Notes: generated by a model from the letters alone, not told the origin. A stretch of 21,812 nt of DNA from Echinostoma caproni (GCA_900618425.1 UZAN01043419.1:1-21812), one strand, 5' to 3'. Numbered from the stretch's first letter, positions 1-11,899 are shown. A program made the numbers and translations.

Positions 1-514
1 ATGTTTTAGCCACTAATTGGAATGATTTAGGCACAACACGCAGTGCTTCAGCTTCGACCCACAGTCTTTTGATTTCCACATACAAGCCTCATTCATACCA
101 CTGTAGGCGATAGATTTCAAAAAGTATTGGAATACACTCTGAGATTAAAAGCTCTGGAATAAATCAAAAAGTTATACCACAAAAGGCGAATGCCTACCCT
201 TCCGTATCTTTGCTTGAAGTGAACTCTGTTTAACCGATGTGGATACATTAACAGGCCGCATTTGATAAACGACGTTCACGGCAATCTATGGTGTGGAAAG
301 CGTGTATCACCAATGCGCCGATTAGCTCACACCAAGCCCGCCTAGTCATGCTTGTCCAGATGCTGCTTTGAATGATAGACAGTCAGTTACTTGGACCCAA
401 ATTGACGAAAGACGATAGAGTTTATTATATGTTAACTCTATTGGAAAGCCTTATACCGGATCAGGAATTCTTTGTGAACTCGGACTGTGTTTCCATAAAC
501 CTACTGAGCTAGCA
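1..514. other. No recognisable feature
   Basis: AT-rich sequence with no long open frame, no RNA gene and no repeat that I can support. Confidence 0.5.
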
Positions 515-704
515 TTAAATTTCTTTTCATTTTATTTCTTTTTATTCAATATACAAAGGTACAATTTTTTCAGGTAGGGGGAAGCGTCCAATCAAATGGT
601 TGCTATTTAACACATCAAGGAGAAATCAGGCGGTGGTGATGAGATTCGAACACACACATCCCCGGGGTGATATTTTAGTGACGCTATCACCGGGTCACCA
701 CCGC
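515..704 (-). mobile_element. tRNA-derived SINE
   Basis: On the minus strand a 75-bp tRNA-sized head (704 down to 630) is closed by a perfect 10-bp inverted repeat, GCGGTGGTGA with TCACCACCGC, corresponding to an extended acceptor stem. Inside it are an A-box-like stretch (GACCCGGTGATAGCG, 682-696) and a B-box core (GTTCGAATC, 643-651). An unrelated body of about 80 bp and an A-rich tail (GAATAAAAAGAAATAAAATG, about 528-547) follow. Head, body and A-rich tail are the standard layout of a tRNA-derived SINE. The anticodon arm does not fold well, which argues against a working tRNA gene. I saw no clear target-site duplication. Confidence 0.65.
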
Positions 705-1749
705 ACAACTTACGGGTACTCACAATTAACTATGAGTTGAGCGCAAATTATCTCAAGTACTCGGCATGTCGAAGCATACACATATGTAGCGACATCTTAC
801 GAACTAGGTGATTTAGCGAGTTTGGTTGAACTGATCATTGAAACGAAACTGTATACGATCACCGACTTCCAATCGTTTATCAGCTCATTGTAATGTAGTT
901 CATTCATTCATGTCGTCTACATCGGGGCTGCCTTATTAGAGCATTTTTCATCTTTGAAGTAGACGAAATTCCATCCGCCTCTCCATGTTACATTAAATAA
1001 GCACTCATCATGAATGGTTTTCTGTCTGTTGTTACAGCTCTATGCCTTCGCATTTTCGAGGAATTTCCCCAGTAGCTGTTTCAAATGCTCATTTTATGTT
1101 CGGTATTGGAACAGTCAAGCACTGCATCATTTATATCTGTGATACATGACTCAGGTGTTTTATGGCTAAACTAACCTGGGCCCGACTACCACCGATCGAT
1201 TTATTGCTGGTCCAATCCTTTTCCAATAAACTGGCAGTGCAACAGTTGTTTTGTATCTGCCGGAAGTTGATCTCACTTAGAGCATCACGTTCTCGAAAAC
1301 AATCAGCTTTTTCAATGCGCCGTGGTTGAACGTGTGCATTCCATCAGGGTCAATGAAGTAACTGTCTACCCCAAACTCTCAATCCCATCTATTCTGTTAC
1401 CAAGGCTATCCTTCATTGTTCTCCATCTTACTGCACTTCCTATGCTTCGTGTATCGCCATCATTCACTCGTCATCATCTGTGTTTCTCTGAAATATTCAT
1501 ATCTGGTTGTTATTGTCACTTTGTGTATTGAAATTCTACTCCTTTTCGATGTTATCATCATCTGCGATATGTCTGTATCCCACAGCCATAATTCCAATCT
1601 GTATCTCGACTTAAATTCACTCCCTCCTGTTTATAATTTTCCGTTCTCCTTAATTTGCATTTCTCGTTTGGGCTCGCTAATATTGTCGACTTCATATCCA
1701 GAAAGTTTTGTCATTATTACCTGGTGAAGATGGTTTTTACTACCTTCCT
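705..1749. other. No recognisable gene
   Basis: Overlapping plus-strand open frames at 1322-1531 and 1416-1727 are hydrophobic and T-rich without any known domain. They come from a pyrimidine-rich stretch and are judged non-coding, possibly decayed repeat leading into the LINE-like tail at 1750. Confidence 0.45.
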
Positions 1750-1875
1750 CCACCACTCCCTACTTNTTCTAGTTCTGAGAACCACGGAATTGTGGAACAA
1801 TCATCCCCACCGTTATTTACCGCGATCTAATGCCCCTTCTAAATTGAAAGGAGGGATCAAGCAATTTTTCAAATG
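1750..1875 (+). pseudogene. Possible C-terminal remnant of a LINE reverse transcriptase
   Basis: After an N at 1766 the frame reads LVLRTTELWNNHPHRYLP, then FK-like residues (KLKGGIKQFFK) and a TGA. Many CR1/Jockey-type LINE proteins end with a similar pattern: R....LWN.LP followed about 12 residues later by a lysine-rich FK..L end. Nothing upstream of the N is recognisable as reverse transcriptase. The match is short, so this is tentative; a chance open frame is the alternative. Confidence 0.35.
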
Positions 1876-4171
1876 AATGTTCCCCGTCCTCAATGTACAG
1901 TCTGTATGATCATAGATTGAGATTATTGTTAGGTAATAAAACAGAATGAATTGAGCACGTGATAGCTGTTACCATAGTGTCACAGGCACGCAGTCTATAT
2001 TAACCTGTCGATTGTTGACGCAGTATGGTTGCTGCGCTTGGTAAACTGCGAACGAGGGTCATCGACGCATCCGTTTTTAAACCAATTNATTTCAAACGAC
2101 ACTATACTATTGTCTCGTTGAAAATTAAAACTCCAGTTTAGTTGTATTAAAATGAAATGGGAAATTTGTTATTCCATCATCATATCCCCTTGATGTTTAG
2201 ATTCCGAAACATTGATGATGATCACAATTATGGGAGTGAGAAAAGACATCACGGGGTGAAATACTGTTGTTGCCGCGTATGTAATGCAACACCAACCCTC
2301 GTCTTCTGAGAATCGCGGAATCAGTTGCACAAAAAGAACTGACAGTTACACTATCACTGTTTTGACAAATTTAATACGTGTTTGCCCTATTCATGTGTTA
2401 CTGTTGAACTGGTAGGCAATACAAAGAGATGAAGTAAAATCTGTTTGCACAAAGTGTGCGAATTATCATTGTAATCCCCTCTCTACAAAATGTGCTGTGA
2501 GTAAACTGGAGAGAACAAATGTTCTGGTGGAATGCTAGGCCGACCGTTCGACCCATAGTTTACCGTAGATTCAGTGAACTTCAGTCAAGAATGATGGCCC
2601 CAAGCGGTAATTGATCTGAATCTCTGTCTCCTGTTAAAGTAGCGATTTGCGTCAAAGAATATAGATGGACTGACCACCATATTGAGTCTTGAATGCAAGC
2701 GAAAACAGCTACGCGACCGGGTTGCACTTTAACCCTCTATGGACTAATTAGCTAAATTCTATTTAAACTGCTTCTTTCAAACTTGACTGGTTGGTTTCAA
2801 GCAAATGCAGTTGCACACATTTTCCATTGAAAAGCACCGTGAACAAAAGCTTAACAAACGAACTCAAATGTAGAGAGAAAGTAAACGGTATTTCACTGAA
2901 CATCTTTTAACCACTGTCCACCAGAAATACATTTTTATCATTGCAATCTCCAGAATACCTATTTCATTCTATTTAAAAGTTTCCAATACATATTAGCCCA
3001 CGAGTAATCTCATTGTTGGTTTTATAGTGCGGTCAGACGGTGAGCGGTCTGAAGTTTGAAATTTCATTACTAGGCGCGGAGAATAGATAGTCTTAAACTA
3101 CTCTTTGTGATCAAAATAACATTTTCGGTAGCAAAGTAAGTGTGTCTAGTTAATGATTTGTTTGTCTCCGTGAATACACCAAATCTGAGGTGTTTACCCT
3201 GCAATATTTACGATACCTCTTGAATGACATACGGTTACATCTAACATTAGGACGAACCATAAGTAATCAGTGTAATAAGTAACCTTTGCCACACAGACAC
3301 ACACACCGAGCTTCGTTTACCTCAGAAGCACTCTCTGTTCTGAAGATGGGGAACTAACTGACCATGAACAAGAACACATTTTGCTCATGTGAGACAACCT
3401 AAGTAAGTTAAATAATCGGACATTGATTTGAATTTCCTCACCTTTACCATCCATCCCTTCTCCCTTATGAATTGGGTAAAGAATCACCTTTGCGTTCCAA
3501 ATGCATCAATCACATTGCATTCCATTTATACCATTATCAGCGTTGCAAATAACATCATCAGTTAAATATGTAATTACTGTTTATTAGAATGCAATCGCAT
3601 GCTGTTGTGTAGTCAAAGTAGTAAGGGGACTCAGTTGACCTCCCGCGGTCTCCTATGTATGATTTCATAATGATTTCATCTGGAATGATTCGACTTAAAT
3701 CAAAAGCCTAAAAGATCGCTGATCCTCGAGGACATAAAACGTATGACCACACCATTCAAACAAAATACTGTTTCTAAATGTTTTCACAAATAAGTTTTCA
3801 TGTTATTTAAAGCCACCTTTCAATGCTCGGATTCAGGCTGAAATACGGGTGAAATTGAGAGCGGTGCTGTCGATAAGCCATGAGATCTTACCAAGTAAAT
3901 CTCTGGATTCAAATATATTACACGTTTCACACGGCCCATGACTACCGTCACTACACTTACAAATTAAGCATATCGATTGATGCAGTGAATTAGTTAACAT
4001 TTGAACAGTAGTAATCATCTATAAGCAACTCAATTGGAAATCGCATACTAACTGATTGTACATAAAATACCCAAAAATGGACTAAAAGCAGAAGAAAAAA
4101 GAAACGGAATGATCTCTGAGGTTGTACAATGCGTCACATGAAAGACTATGAGAAAAACTTACCATTAGGGT
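1876..4171. other. No recognisable feature
   Basis: AT-rich sequence downstream of the TAL gene. It has one N (2088), a short CA run near 3297-3306, and no open frame above about 60 codons with protein-like content. Confidence 0.5.
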
Positions 4172-4177
4172 TTTATT
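4172..4177 (-). terminator. Candidate polyadenylation signal of the TAL gene
   Basis: The minus strand reads AATAAA, about 170 bp past the TAA stop of the TAL gene, a plausible 3' untranslated length. The hexamer also occurs by chance in AT-rich DNA. Confidence 0.4.
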
Positions 4178-4347
4178 TAAGAATTGAATGTTCTAGTCAT
4201 GCATTTTCATGGGAAAAAGACGGGTTGCTGGAGAATTACGCATACATACACAGAAACACACACAAAATAGTACTAGGTGTTATGTGAGAGGATGAAAGGA
4301 AGTAGAGGTCAGGAGATGGAGAGGAGGGGGCATTTTCCTTTTTGTTA

Positions 4348-4678
4348 TTAGGCCCCTTCGAATGTTCTCCAAACCAGGCAGCAAATATCATTCATTCGAC
4401 AATAGCAGGAAGAATGAGGCATATGGGCTGCTTGAAGCCAGAAGGAGTCATCCGTCAGAAGCACGACCCAAGAACGTCCATATTTTTCATCCAGATAGCT
4501 TTTCATCTGATTCGATACGTCTTCCTTCGATTTGACGGAACCGAGTAATTCGGCCATTTTTTTCAGAATATCATCTTTGAGATTGTCGGGGGCATCGGCC
4601 AACAGAATGGTTATCCCATTTTCCGATCCGGGAGCAGCTTTTTGCTGTTTGTTTAAACTCTCACTCCGTTGAATTCGA
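4348..4678 (-). CDS. TAL gene coding exon 3 (dynein light chain domain and C-terminus)
   Basis: The last base of codon 69 followed by residues 70-178 and TAA. The acceptor is TTTTATCTAG with AG at 4680-4679; its phase completes GC|T (Ala) and leads into RIQRSESLNKQQK. After a polar linker (residues 70-89) comes the dynein-light-chain-like domain: NLKDDILKKMAELL helix, KEDVSNQMKSYLDEKYG helix, then the strands SWVVLLTD, CYCRMNDICCLVWRT. The short C-terminal tail FEGA after the last strand fits the family. Confidence 0.9.
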
Positions 4679-7600
4679 CTAGATAAAATCAAGTGAAACC
4701 AGGTGAATTAAATCTCAAAACGGATTTACATTGTGACAATATCAAGTGAAGGTCATTATCATTTATTTCTATCTTCCCCATTGGATGTTATCCATTTGAT
4801 ATCTCCGTTGAAAGTAAATTTATAAAACTGTTTTATAATGAGTAAATTGAAAGAGGGGCGAAAATTCAATGAAATAATACCTTTTTTGTGCTACACAATT
4901 CTGTGTGAGCGGTTGATGCATCAGGATCATAGGTGTGGGTCACGATGAGGTAATGTGATGTTTGTTCTACAGATCTTTTGATACGGAGCAGCAGATGGGG
5001 TAAACGTCGCTTTCCCGAAGACCCACTTTTCACATATAACCCGGCAACCTATTCCCTGAGACTTTGAGGGATGAACACACAAGTGATGATCAACCAAGGG
5101 ACATGAAAGCTACGCGCCATTGAAGTCGAGAGGCACTGACAAGGTTTGACTCTTAAACTTTAGGGCCCAAAGCTTGCCAACGACAATGAATTCAATCGCT
5201 TGACCACCACCAACACAGATGGATCGATAANAAGTCAGTTATGACCGTGTACAATCGAACATTGCTGGGAACAATGTGGAACAAAAAGTAAACAGTTTCA
5301 CGACCGCGAAATCCAGTGCAACTAGGAATGTTTCTTGTAAACTAAGGAGATTGAAGTTATTAGGATTATATGTTAAGACTAGCCGAAAGTGCTGAGTACT
5401 GCAATTGACAACGGAGGGGTTTGTATCAGATACTGGTTAAGTTTATTTTCAATTAAATTTTTCTCTGTTAATTAGATGTTAAAGAAAAGTGTGCATTTAT
5501 TTCATTCGGCTTTGATAAATGCGGGCGCGATTCTAAGGGACTTAACATATTTGTAAATTATTTGTCTGGTGAAGAGGGGTCCCATTTTCTCTGACCATCA
5601 GGGCAGTAAAGGAGGATTTAGTATTGTTACTGGGTGGAATATTTCTATTCCATTATGTGCGTTCTATTCCATTCATTGAATAGGCAAATCGACTGTGATT
5701 TGCACGTAGCTGCGTGTGAAAATTCGGCTTTAAAAATTCTTAAATATTATGCTTATTCTCTTCATAAATGTCTTTTGAGCTTCCACCCCAGTCTCAAAAT
5801 TCGCACCCACCGGAAAAACTAACAAATTTCGTCAGTACCGATAGTGCCTTCTTGGTCTACTTATAAACTAAGATCTGATCGCGGTCGAACTGCTAGCTAA
5901 CTTGCTTTGAACTGCATTAGTTTTACACGTAGATGTAGTTATCTGCTTGTCTTCGTCTTTCTCACAAAGTTAGACGTTTTATTAGTTACTGAAATGCAAA
6001 CTTCGTACGTGCGCACGCTTAACAACACGATGCTATTTTTCATTAAGTATTTTATGAGCTCAGGTGTAGTATTTACTAATCCTGGTACGAATTACACAGT
6101 CCACGTGAAAAATCAGGTGTGCACTGAAGATATTGATCAGGTAATCCTCTCACTAGTCCGTACCTGAAACCAGAGAAATATACAGAACGTCAAATGTCGC
6201 GCAAATGAAGTAGCTCGCCTCGTCAAATAATTCATTGGTTATGGGTTCAAATACTGAAACCGTCGCTCATTTGTCAGTTTCTCGGGAATGGCAACAATGA
6301 CGAAATAACTGAAAACTTCTTTTCTTTCCGAATGCCGGAATCAAAGCGTCATGTGTTCACATTCCGTAAAGGAATCATTTACGTTTTGATCAAATATCTT
6401 CCAAAAGCAAAATTGAGGAAACATGGTTCTCTTCATAGATAAATTGTCACATATTGAGACACTGTACACTCTTGCATACCGCTGATTGTCAGTACGAAAC
6501 ATTTCAACAGTAAAAGTAAGATCCTTATTCGAGTAACTTGAAGCAAGCATTGATCTCCCTTTACCTAGCTGACACTAGTGAAAAACACGACAACAACGAT
6601 TACTGAATCGCTGTCAAGTTTATAATCATTTGAATGGAATGAATGAGTAACAAAACGGGGGAATATCGGACCAGTTGCTATGGCGTACACCTTTAATCAA
6701 ACAGGCAACCTGGCTAAGCAGAGATCGAAATGATACCTTCATTTTATTCACACCTTGATGAGCGGGATAAGATAAATAAAAAAATTGCAATCCACTGGAG
6801 TAGAAGATAATATCACAATGTCCTTTCAATCTGTGCGGCGTTTTTCACAATCCTCTCTCTCTCATGCTACTTTTTGGTATCCACCATTTTTATCCTGAGA
6901 CAAAAATGTAAAACAGGTGGATATCCGATGACATATACACCCATACCCACACATACTAGATTTTCTGACCATTACTATGGACCTGAGTCTCCGGGACATT
7001 TGAAGTGTTACCAACCTTTTCACTCTATCTCATTCAACCAGTGAATTACAGAGTCTGCAATCCAGTTTGTTTTTTACGAGTCCTAGAATCAGATGCTAGC
7101 GGATTGACATACAATCGGTGCTACAATCTACCATGTGCTACTCAGTCTTGATCACCGCCTCTACCGGACTGTCAAAACTGATCGCACACATCATGCCAGA
7201 CAGAAATAATCAATCGGATGGAAAACCATGTGATCAGCATTGAACACTAGACAGATAAACAAAATCTAAATTTTAAATGTGCATAGCACATGTCAAACAG
7301 ACCACAGTGCTTGTAGTTATTACATGACATTGAAAGAAACAGTACAGAAATACCAACTTTTCAGAAATGAAAACAGAAAGTTCTTAGTGCTGTGAATATG
7401 AACACTGCCACTGTCAGTCTCGCTGAACACTGTGACGTTTTGGCAGGCAACTGGCTTTTACGGGAATTCCATTCATGATTAACCACTGCAGAACTTGATT
7501 GATTGTGGATGCACTCACTGAGTATTATTTCAAAATATCCCCATCATTTGGTTTCTTCAAACAAGCCTATGCAGGAATTCATTGCTGAATACCTCCAGGG

Positions 7601-10600
7601 GCAAAGTTTGGTCGAACGTTTTGGATCCAAAATGCACCAGAACTTTACTTTTCAATCGTTCGTTTAATCGGGCATTCTTGCAAACCTCCCCTCTCACTGG
7701 TCGAGGCGGGACTGTCGAAATGATGGTCTGGACAGAGCAGTATTATAAATTTGATTGTGTCAATCGCAGACTATTTCAATGGTTTTAAGAGGAGACGAAA
7801 TCGAAGGTGAACAGCCGTTTTTCACGGCTCAGCCAGAAGACTATACACACACCTTACAGGAAATCGATGTGTTCATAATCTGATCATTGTGTCGGTCAAA
7901 TTTTGTGGGAGTACGAGTATGGACGAGAGTGAGGATGTGAGTGCAATACATATGTGGTGAACCACTTTAATACCGTAGTTCTTCAACCACTGGTAAGGCG
8001 CTGATCGGTTCATGACCAAGCTATTTCCACTTCACCCCAACCCCTGAGTCAGACACGCCTGACAAACGGGTCGGGTTATTTTCTGGTATATTCTGCAAGT
8101 AAAACCACTTGGTAGATATAGGCCAACCTTTTTCAGCTAGGTCTTTCCGTGTCGGAATCATTCATCGGCTTTTGAACTGATTATATCGACACAAGTGACC
8201 GTTCTTATCAAAACTATCAAATGGACTACTCAGAGAATTGTGTTCGGGCACAGTGTTCAATGTTAGAGGTAATATAAAAATCTAACAGAGAAAAACGGCT
8301 TTCTGCACTATCTAAATTTCTTCCTATTGTACAAAATTATTTCAGCACTTCGAGTAGAAGCATCATTCCATCCCCTTATAGAAATCTTAAACTACACCTA
8401 GCCTACCCATCTGTGATAAAGTCAAACAACAACTATGCCTGAACTTGATGAGCACAAACGGAGATTTATTTTTAATTAAATAATAAAACCTATGAGTTTG
8501 TATCACTTGGTTATTTTCGAGGTCAGCATATTTTTCCGATGTAATGCTTTTCCTAATAAACTGATTGACGCTAAACTCCAATTTCGTGATACTCATTCCT
8601 ACAAATCTCTGTGATTGCGCTATACACCATAGAGTTCCCTCACACGGACCAATAATCAAGCTGCATTGACGTCAGCATATACCAAAGAAAAGGGAACATA
8701 TCTAAACAATATCGGGGTGATTTGCTTACGGACCTGGAGCGATCAGATACCAACGGATCTCATTGGACATCAGACAGGGGATTTTCACGTGATTTATGAG
8801 CCAAAACGTATCAAAATTTGCTGAATGAAGTTTCTTAGGTGTAACAGGACCGAAAATAGAGTTTGTGCAAACTGTCCTCTTCACGTGCAGTACGTACGAA
8901 TATGCTCATTCAAAATGCCTGAGTGGAACATCTGTGGATTTCAGTGAACGGTGACGGAAGCACTGACACCTTAATTTTTACATACAAATCTCCCAGGTTC
9001 ATAAATACGCAAAAGAAGACCGAAACACCATGAAAAGCGCACAAAAGTAAACTTCACTCCGGAACTTGCCTTCTTGTTACCACTACAAGAAACAAAATTG
9101 GATGAGTGCATCGCTGATTCACTAACTAAATGTTCAGGCAGGTTGCAGCACCGAAGTTTCGGAAATCCAGAATTCCAAATTTTCATGCTGCTATTATCAT
9201 CGGAGTAGGCAATTTCAACTTTATGTCGATCAGAATTGGAGAAGGACGCACGGAGTGAGAAAATGAATATGTAGAGGTCATTTTAGTCAATTCAACCAAC
9301 GGGTCCAGACAAAGCGAAAGAATTCTCGTTTTATTTTCAAAAGTGATGGTCAGGCGGACTGGAAAAACAAACGAACAACAAGCGAACAACAATTCCTCTC
9401 CCGGAACAACTTACGCACTCGCTGGAGCAATTCCGAGAGTATCGCAAAAACTATCCAAAGTGATTCCACCCGTGTGATTCGGATCAAAAAGACGCTGCCA
9501 ATCCTGTGGGGTTCAAAAAGAAATAAATAAAAGTTCAGTCATATTTCATCGGAAGAAGATGGTTTTGCGGAAAAAAGACTGATTGGAAACGATGTATCAG
9601 TCGATGCACGTCCGCATTTTTTCACAACATAACTACATATCCACAGTGTCCATCAGTCACGCAGATCCATTGTGAACTAGCTGCTTCTTTCAGTTACGAA
9701 CTGAAGCAGAAATACCTTGGGATAGGATAGGTTAAACAACGATATTGGAACACATTTTCGATTGTTTCTGCGAAATTATTATTTTCGTGTGATTGCCTGA
9801 CCTATTGAAAAGACTCTGCGTAACCGCACGTTGGTTGCTCCCGATCAAGACTCTCAGGTGGAAAACAATCCCACGCACATTCTAGCTGGTCGATGAGCTG
9901 GCACAGTTTTATTAATCTACGATATGCCTTTATTCGATTGTTGATTCACTCAGAACTCGACCATAAATTTATCTAACTTGACTAGAACACTGCGTACGGA
10001 GAATCATGATTTTACCTGATTCTGAACAGTGTTTGCAACATGAAAGTTCGTTATACAAGTTCATCACATTATTTAATTGGTTAATTCAACCAAAAAGACA
10101 AACACGATTGAGGCAAATTTTGAGGTTACAGGAAACCAAAAATAATTCCCAACGAGCTCTCATGATGCCATTTCTGGATCAATATACGTGCGAAAAATAT
10201 GACAGATGGAACTTGGAGTTCTAGTATAGATCTCATTCAGTCTGTAATCTGCGGGAGGTGTTCACAGTGTTTCGTGTATAGAAACGGTTTAGGGACTTTC
10301 GGGAGGGAATTAGCTCATTTCAAAAATTAAATGCTATGTAACAAAATAAGTGTACTCTTCTATAAACCTCAGTACTTGTGGCGCATAGGTAAAATAAAAT
10401 CAAGGCACTAGGTCCATCATGCTTGACAATATACAAAAAACCACAGTCTAAGTGGCTATTTGCCTTCTTCCCCAAGAGGTCATCCTCGTTTTGTTCTGGA
10501 GCCAGTCTGAAATATTGATGCTCGAAAAGAGAATGAGGAGTAACTTGGAGTGCTTAACTCCTTAACTCGGTCACTTTCGGATCAGAATAATCTCCAAATG

Positions 10601-11778
10601 ATAAGGAATGCGCACACAAATGAAATAGATTTATGTTTTATCCACACTTTCTCCTAGTCAATATTCCAAATTCTGCATGAAATAAAACATTATCTGTTTG
10701 TGCTTGAAAAAACTCCAGTTTTGTATGAATAATATTAGTCGTACAAAGTTACTTTTCCCCAAAAACAAATGAAAATTTAGTTCAATAATGAATGACAGAA
10801 TTGTATAAACTGTAGTACGGTTGTCTTGATCGACAGTGTTTTAAACTTGCTTAAAAATTAAAGAAATTTTCTTGAAGAATACTGTGGTCCTTTGTTATAA
10901 AGACGAGAATATCCTGCGTCTGGCTTTAATAATCATAAGTCGGGCATTTCAGTTAAATAACTGCTTTCAATCGTGGAATTTCACGTGATCCTATACAACT
11001 TGTCTATGCTGACTTGTTCCTTGTCTTTCCCCAGGGTGCACAAGCTCCAAAAAGCCAAATTTTCTACCATATTGAACCGCTCCACAAGATTCCTCTTTCA
11101 TTTTAACCTGGTATCAGTTTGAACTAGCATGGAGTGACGAAAATATGTGAATATTTGTAATCGTTGGAGGAATCCATTAGGAGATCTTCCATATTTTAGG
11201 CAGCTAATCCTCTAAGGTTTTGTTGGTTTTCACATACTCCGTGAGTGAAATGCGAACGACTTCGAAAAGAAAATTCAGATAAATGGTAAAGTTAACTTTC
11301 ACTGCAAAAGGATGCCTGAGCACTTGATTCCCTTTGGTGGAATGAAATGCTTGGCTTCTCTTAGCCCGTAAACGGGAAACTCGTGTTCACGTATGTGTAC
11401 TTGACCAATTCCTTTTGGTCAACAAAATACTCATGGTATTTGTAGAATATTTCAGGATTAGCGCAGTTCATTCAACGAAAGTTTGGTTTTGCCTTGGAAG
11501 ACAGCAACTTCTACCAAAGGCCATCTATCATTCTACATCCGCAATGCTCGTTATCCTTTTGTAAGCGATGCGAGCATGCTACTAATAATATTTCAGTAAC
11601 TGAACAGACAATCAGCATAGAATGTCATCAATACCAAGTCTCGTTACAGATACGAACTTACCGCTACCATGGTCTCTTCCAAATCGTTTTCTCGCACATA
11701 TTGTTCCAATTCACTCATGGTAATTTTCTCACTACCATCCTTATCGATCGCGAAAAACACTTTTAAAAATGGGTCCAT
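4348..11778 (-). CDS. Tegument-allergen-like (TAL) protein: EF-hand pair plus dynein light chain domain, three exons
   Basis: Joining minus-strand exons 11662-11778, 9415-9503 and 4348-4678 gives one 178-residue frame ending in TAA. Residues 4-32 form a first EF-hand whose loop (D12 to E23, DKDGSEKITMSE) has a full set of calcium ligands. Residues 38-64 form a second EF-hand (loop D46 to S57) with Ser where the twelfth-position acidic ligand is expected, so its calcium binding may be weak. Residues about 90-174 match a dynein-light-chain-like domain, including SYLDEKYGRSWVVLLTDDSFW-type sequence split here as SYLDEKYGRSW and VVLLTDDSFW. This order and length are those of the flatworm TAL family (the Sm22.6 and fluke CaBP type), known as abundant calcium-binding tegument antigens. 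Each junction is GT-AG and the phases agree (0, then 2). The introns are 2,158 and 4,736 bp. The exact family member is not assigned; family membership is secure. Confidence 0.9.
4679..9414 (-). other. Intron 2 of the TAL gene
   Basis: A 4,736-bp GT-AG intron between the second EF-hand exon and the dynein-light-chain exon. It contains one N (5231) and a weak tRNA-like element near 5148-5206. I see no further exon of this gene in it: the protein is complete without one and the phases close. The open frames in it have no recognisable protein similarity. Confidence 0.8.
5148..5206 (-). repeat. Weak tRNA-like (SINE-head-like) element
   Basis: The minus strand contains TGGTCAAGCGATTGA (5192-5206), a good match to a tRNA A box, and about 33 bp downstream AGTTTAAGAGTC (5148-5159), which could be a decayed B box. 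The surrounding 250 bp seem GC-richer than neighbouring intron sequence. Together this suggests an old tRNA-derived SINE copy unrelated to the one at 515-704. The B box is poor and no cloverleaf forms by eye. Confidence 0.3.
9415..9503 (-). CDS. TAL gene coding exon 2 (second EF-hand)
   Basis: An 89-nt exon encoding residues 40-68 plus two bases of codon 69, beginning DWQRLFDPNHTGG and ending IAPAS. A long T-rich tract ending in CCCACAG precedes it, and the donor is GC|GTAAGT (GT at 9414-9413). The loop D46-P-N-H-T-G-G-I-T-L-D-S57 lacks the usual Glu or Asp at position 12. The exon is too short to be noticed as an open frame and was found by its EF-hand pattern. Confidence 0.87.
9504..11661 (-). 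other. Intron 1 of the TAL gene
   Basis: A 2,158-bp intron between the two EF-hand exons, with donor GTAAGT and acceptor CCCACAG after a T-rich tract. I recognise no other feature in it. Confidence 0.8.
11662..11778 (-). CDS. TAL gene coding exon 1 (first EF-hand)
   Basis: Encodes residues 1-39, starting MDPFLKVFFAIDKDG. The start ATG has A at -3 and G at +4, and an in-frame TGA lies 12 codons upstream (11812-11814), so this is very probably the true start. TAL proteins normally begin their first EF-hand almost at once, as here. The exon ends in phase 0 at a strong donor (GCG|GTAAGT, GT at 11661-11660). Confidence 0.88.
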
Positions 11779-11848
11779 ATTCCCCGGCTCGTTTGAGCAA
11801 ATCCTCGGAGTTCAATCGGTTTTGTGGGCACTGCATCGGAGCACTTAA

Positions 11849-11855
11849 ATTTATA
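11849..11855 (-). promoter_or_regulatory. Candidate TATA box of the TAL gene
   Basis: The minus strand reads TATAAAT here, 71-77 bp upstream of the ATG at 11778. A transcription start about 30 bp downstream would give a 5' leader of roughly 40-45 nt, a normal length. In AT-rich DNA such a match can occur by chance, so position is the main support. Confidence 0.4.
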
Positions 11856-11874
11856 TCAAATTCGGTTTCACTTC

Positions 11875-11899
11875 TGTGCGTGTGTGTGCGTGCACGCAT
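11875..11899. repeat. Alternating purine-pyrimidine (TG/CG) tract
   Basis: A 25-bp perfect alternation of pyrimidine and purine, mostly TG with CG and CA steps, followed by a further TG-rich stretch to about 11910. It lies about 20 bp upstream of the TATA-like box of the TAL gene. Such tracts are microsatellite-like and can adopt left-handed DNA under torsion; any role in this promoter is inference. Confidence 0.6.

Noticed and set aside
1416..1727. A 103-codon hydrophobic plus-strand frame that could be read as a membrane protein.
   Set aside because: The hydrophobicity comes from T-rich sequence, a second frame is open through the same stretch, and no family is recognisable.
6064..6140. 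A 77-nt plus-strand open segment bounded by AG and CAG|GTAATC in the TAL intron.
   Set aside because: Too short, its peptide matches nothing I know, and such bounded segments are common by chance.
7582..7788. A plus-strand open frame of 68 codons in the TAL intron.
   Set aside because: No recognised motif and no clear splice sites in phase.
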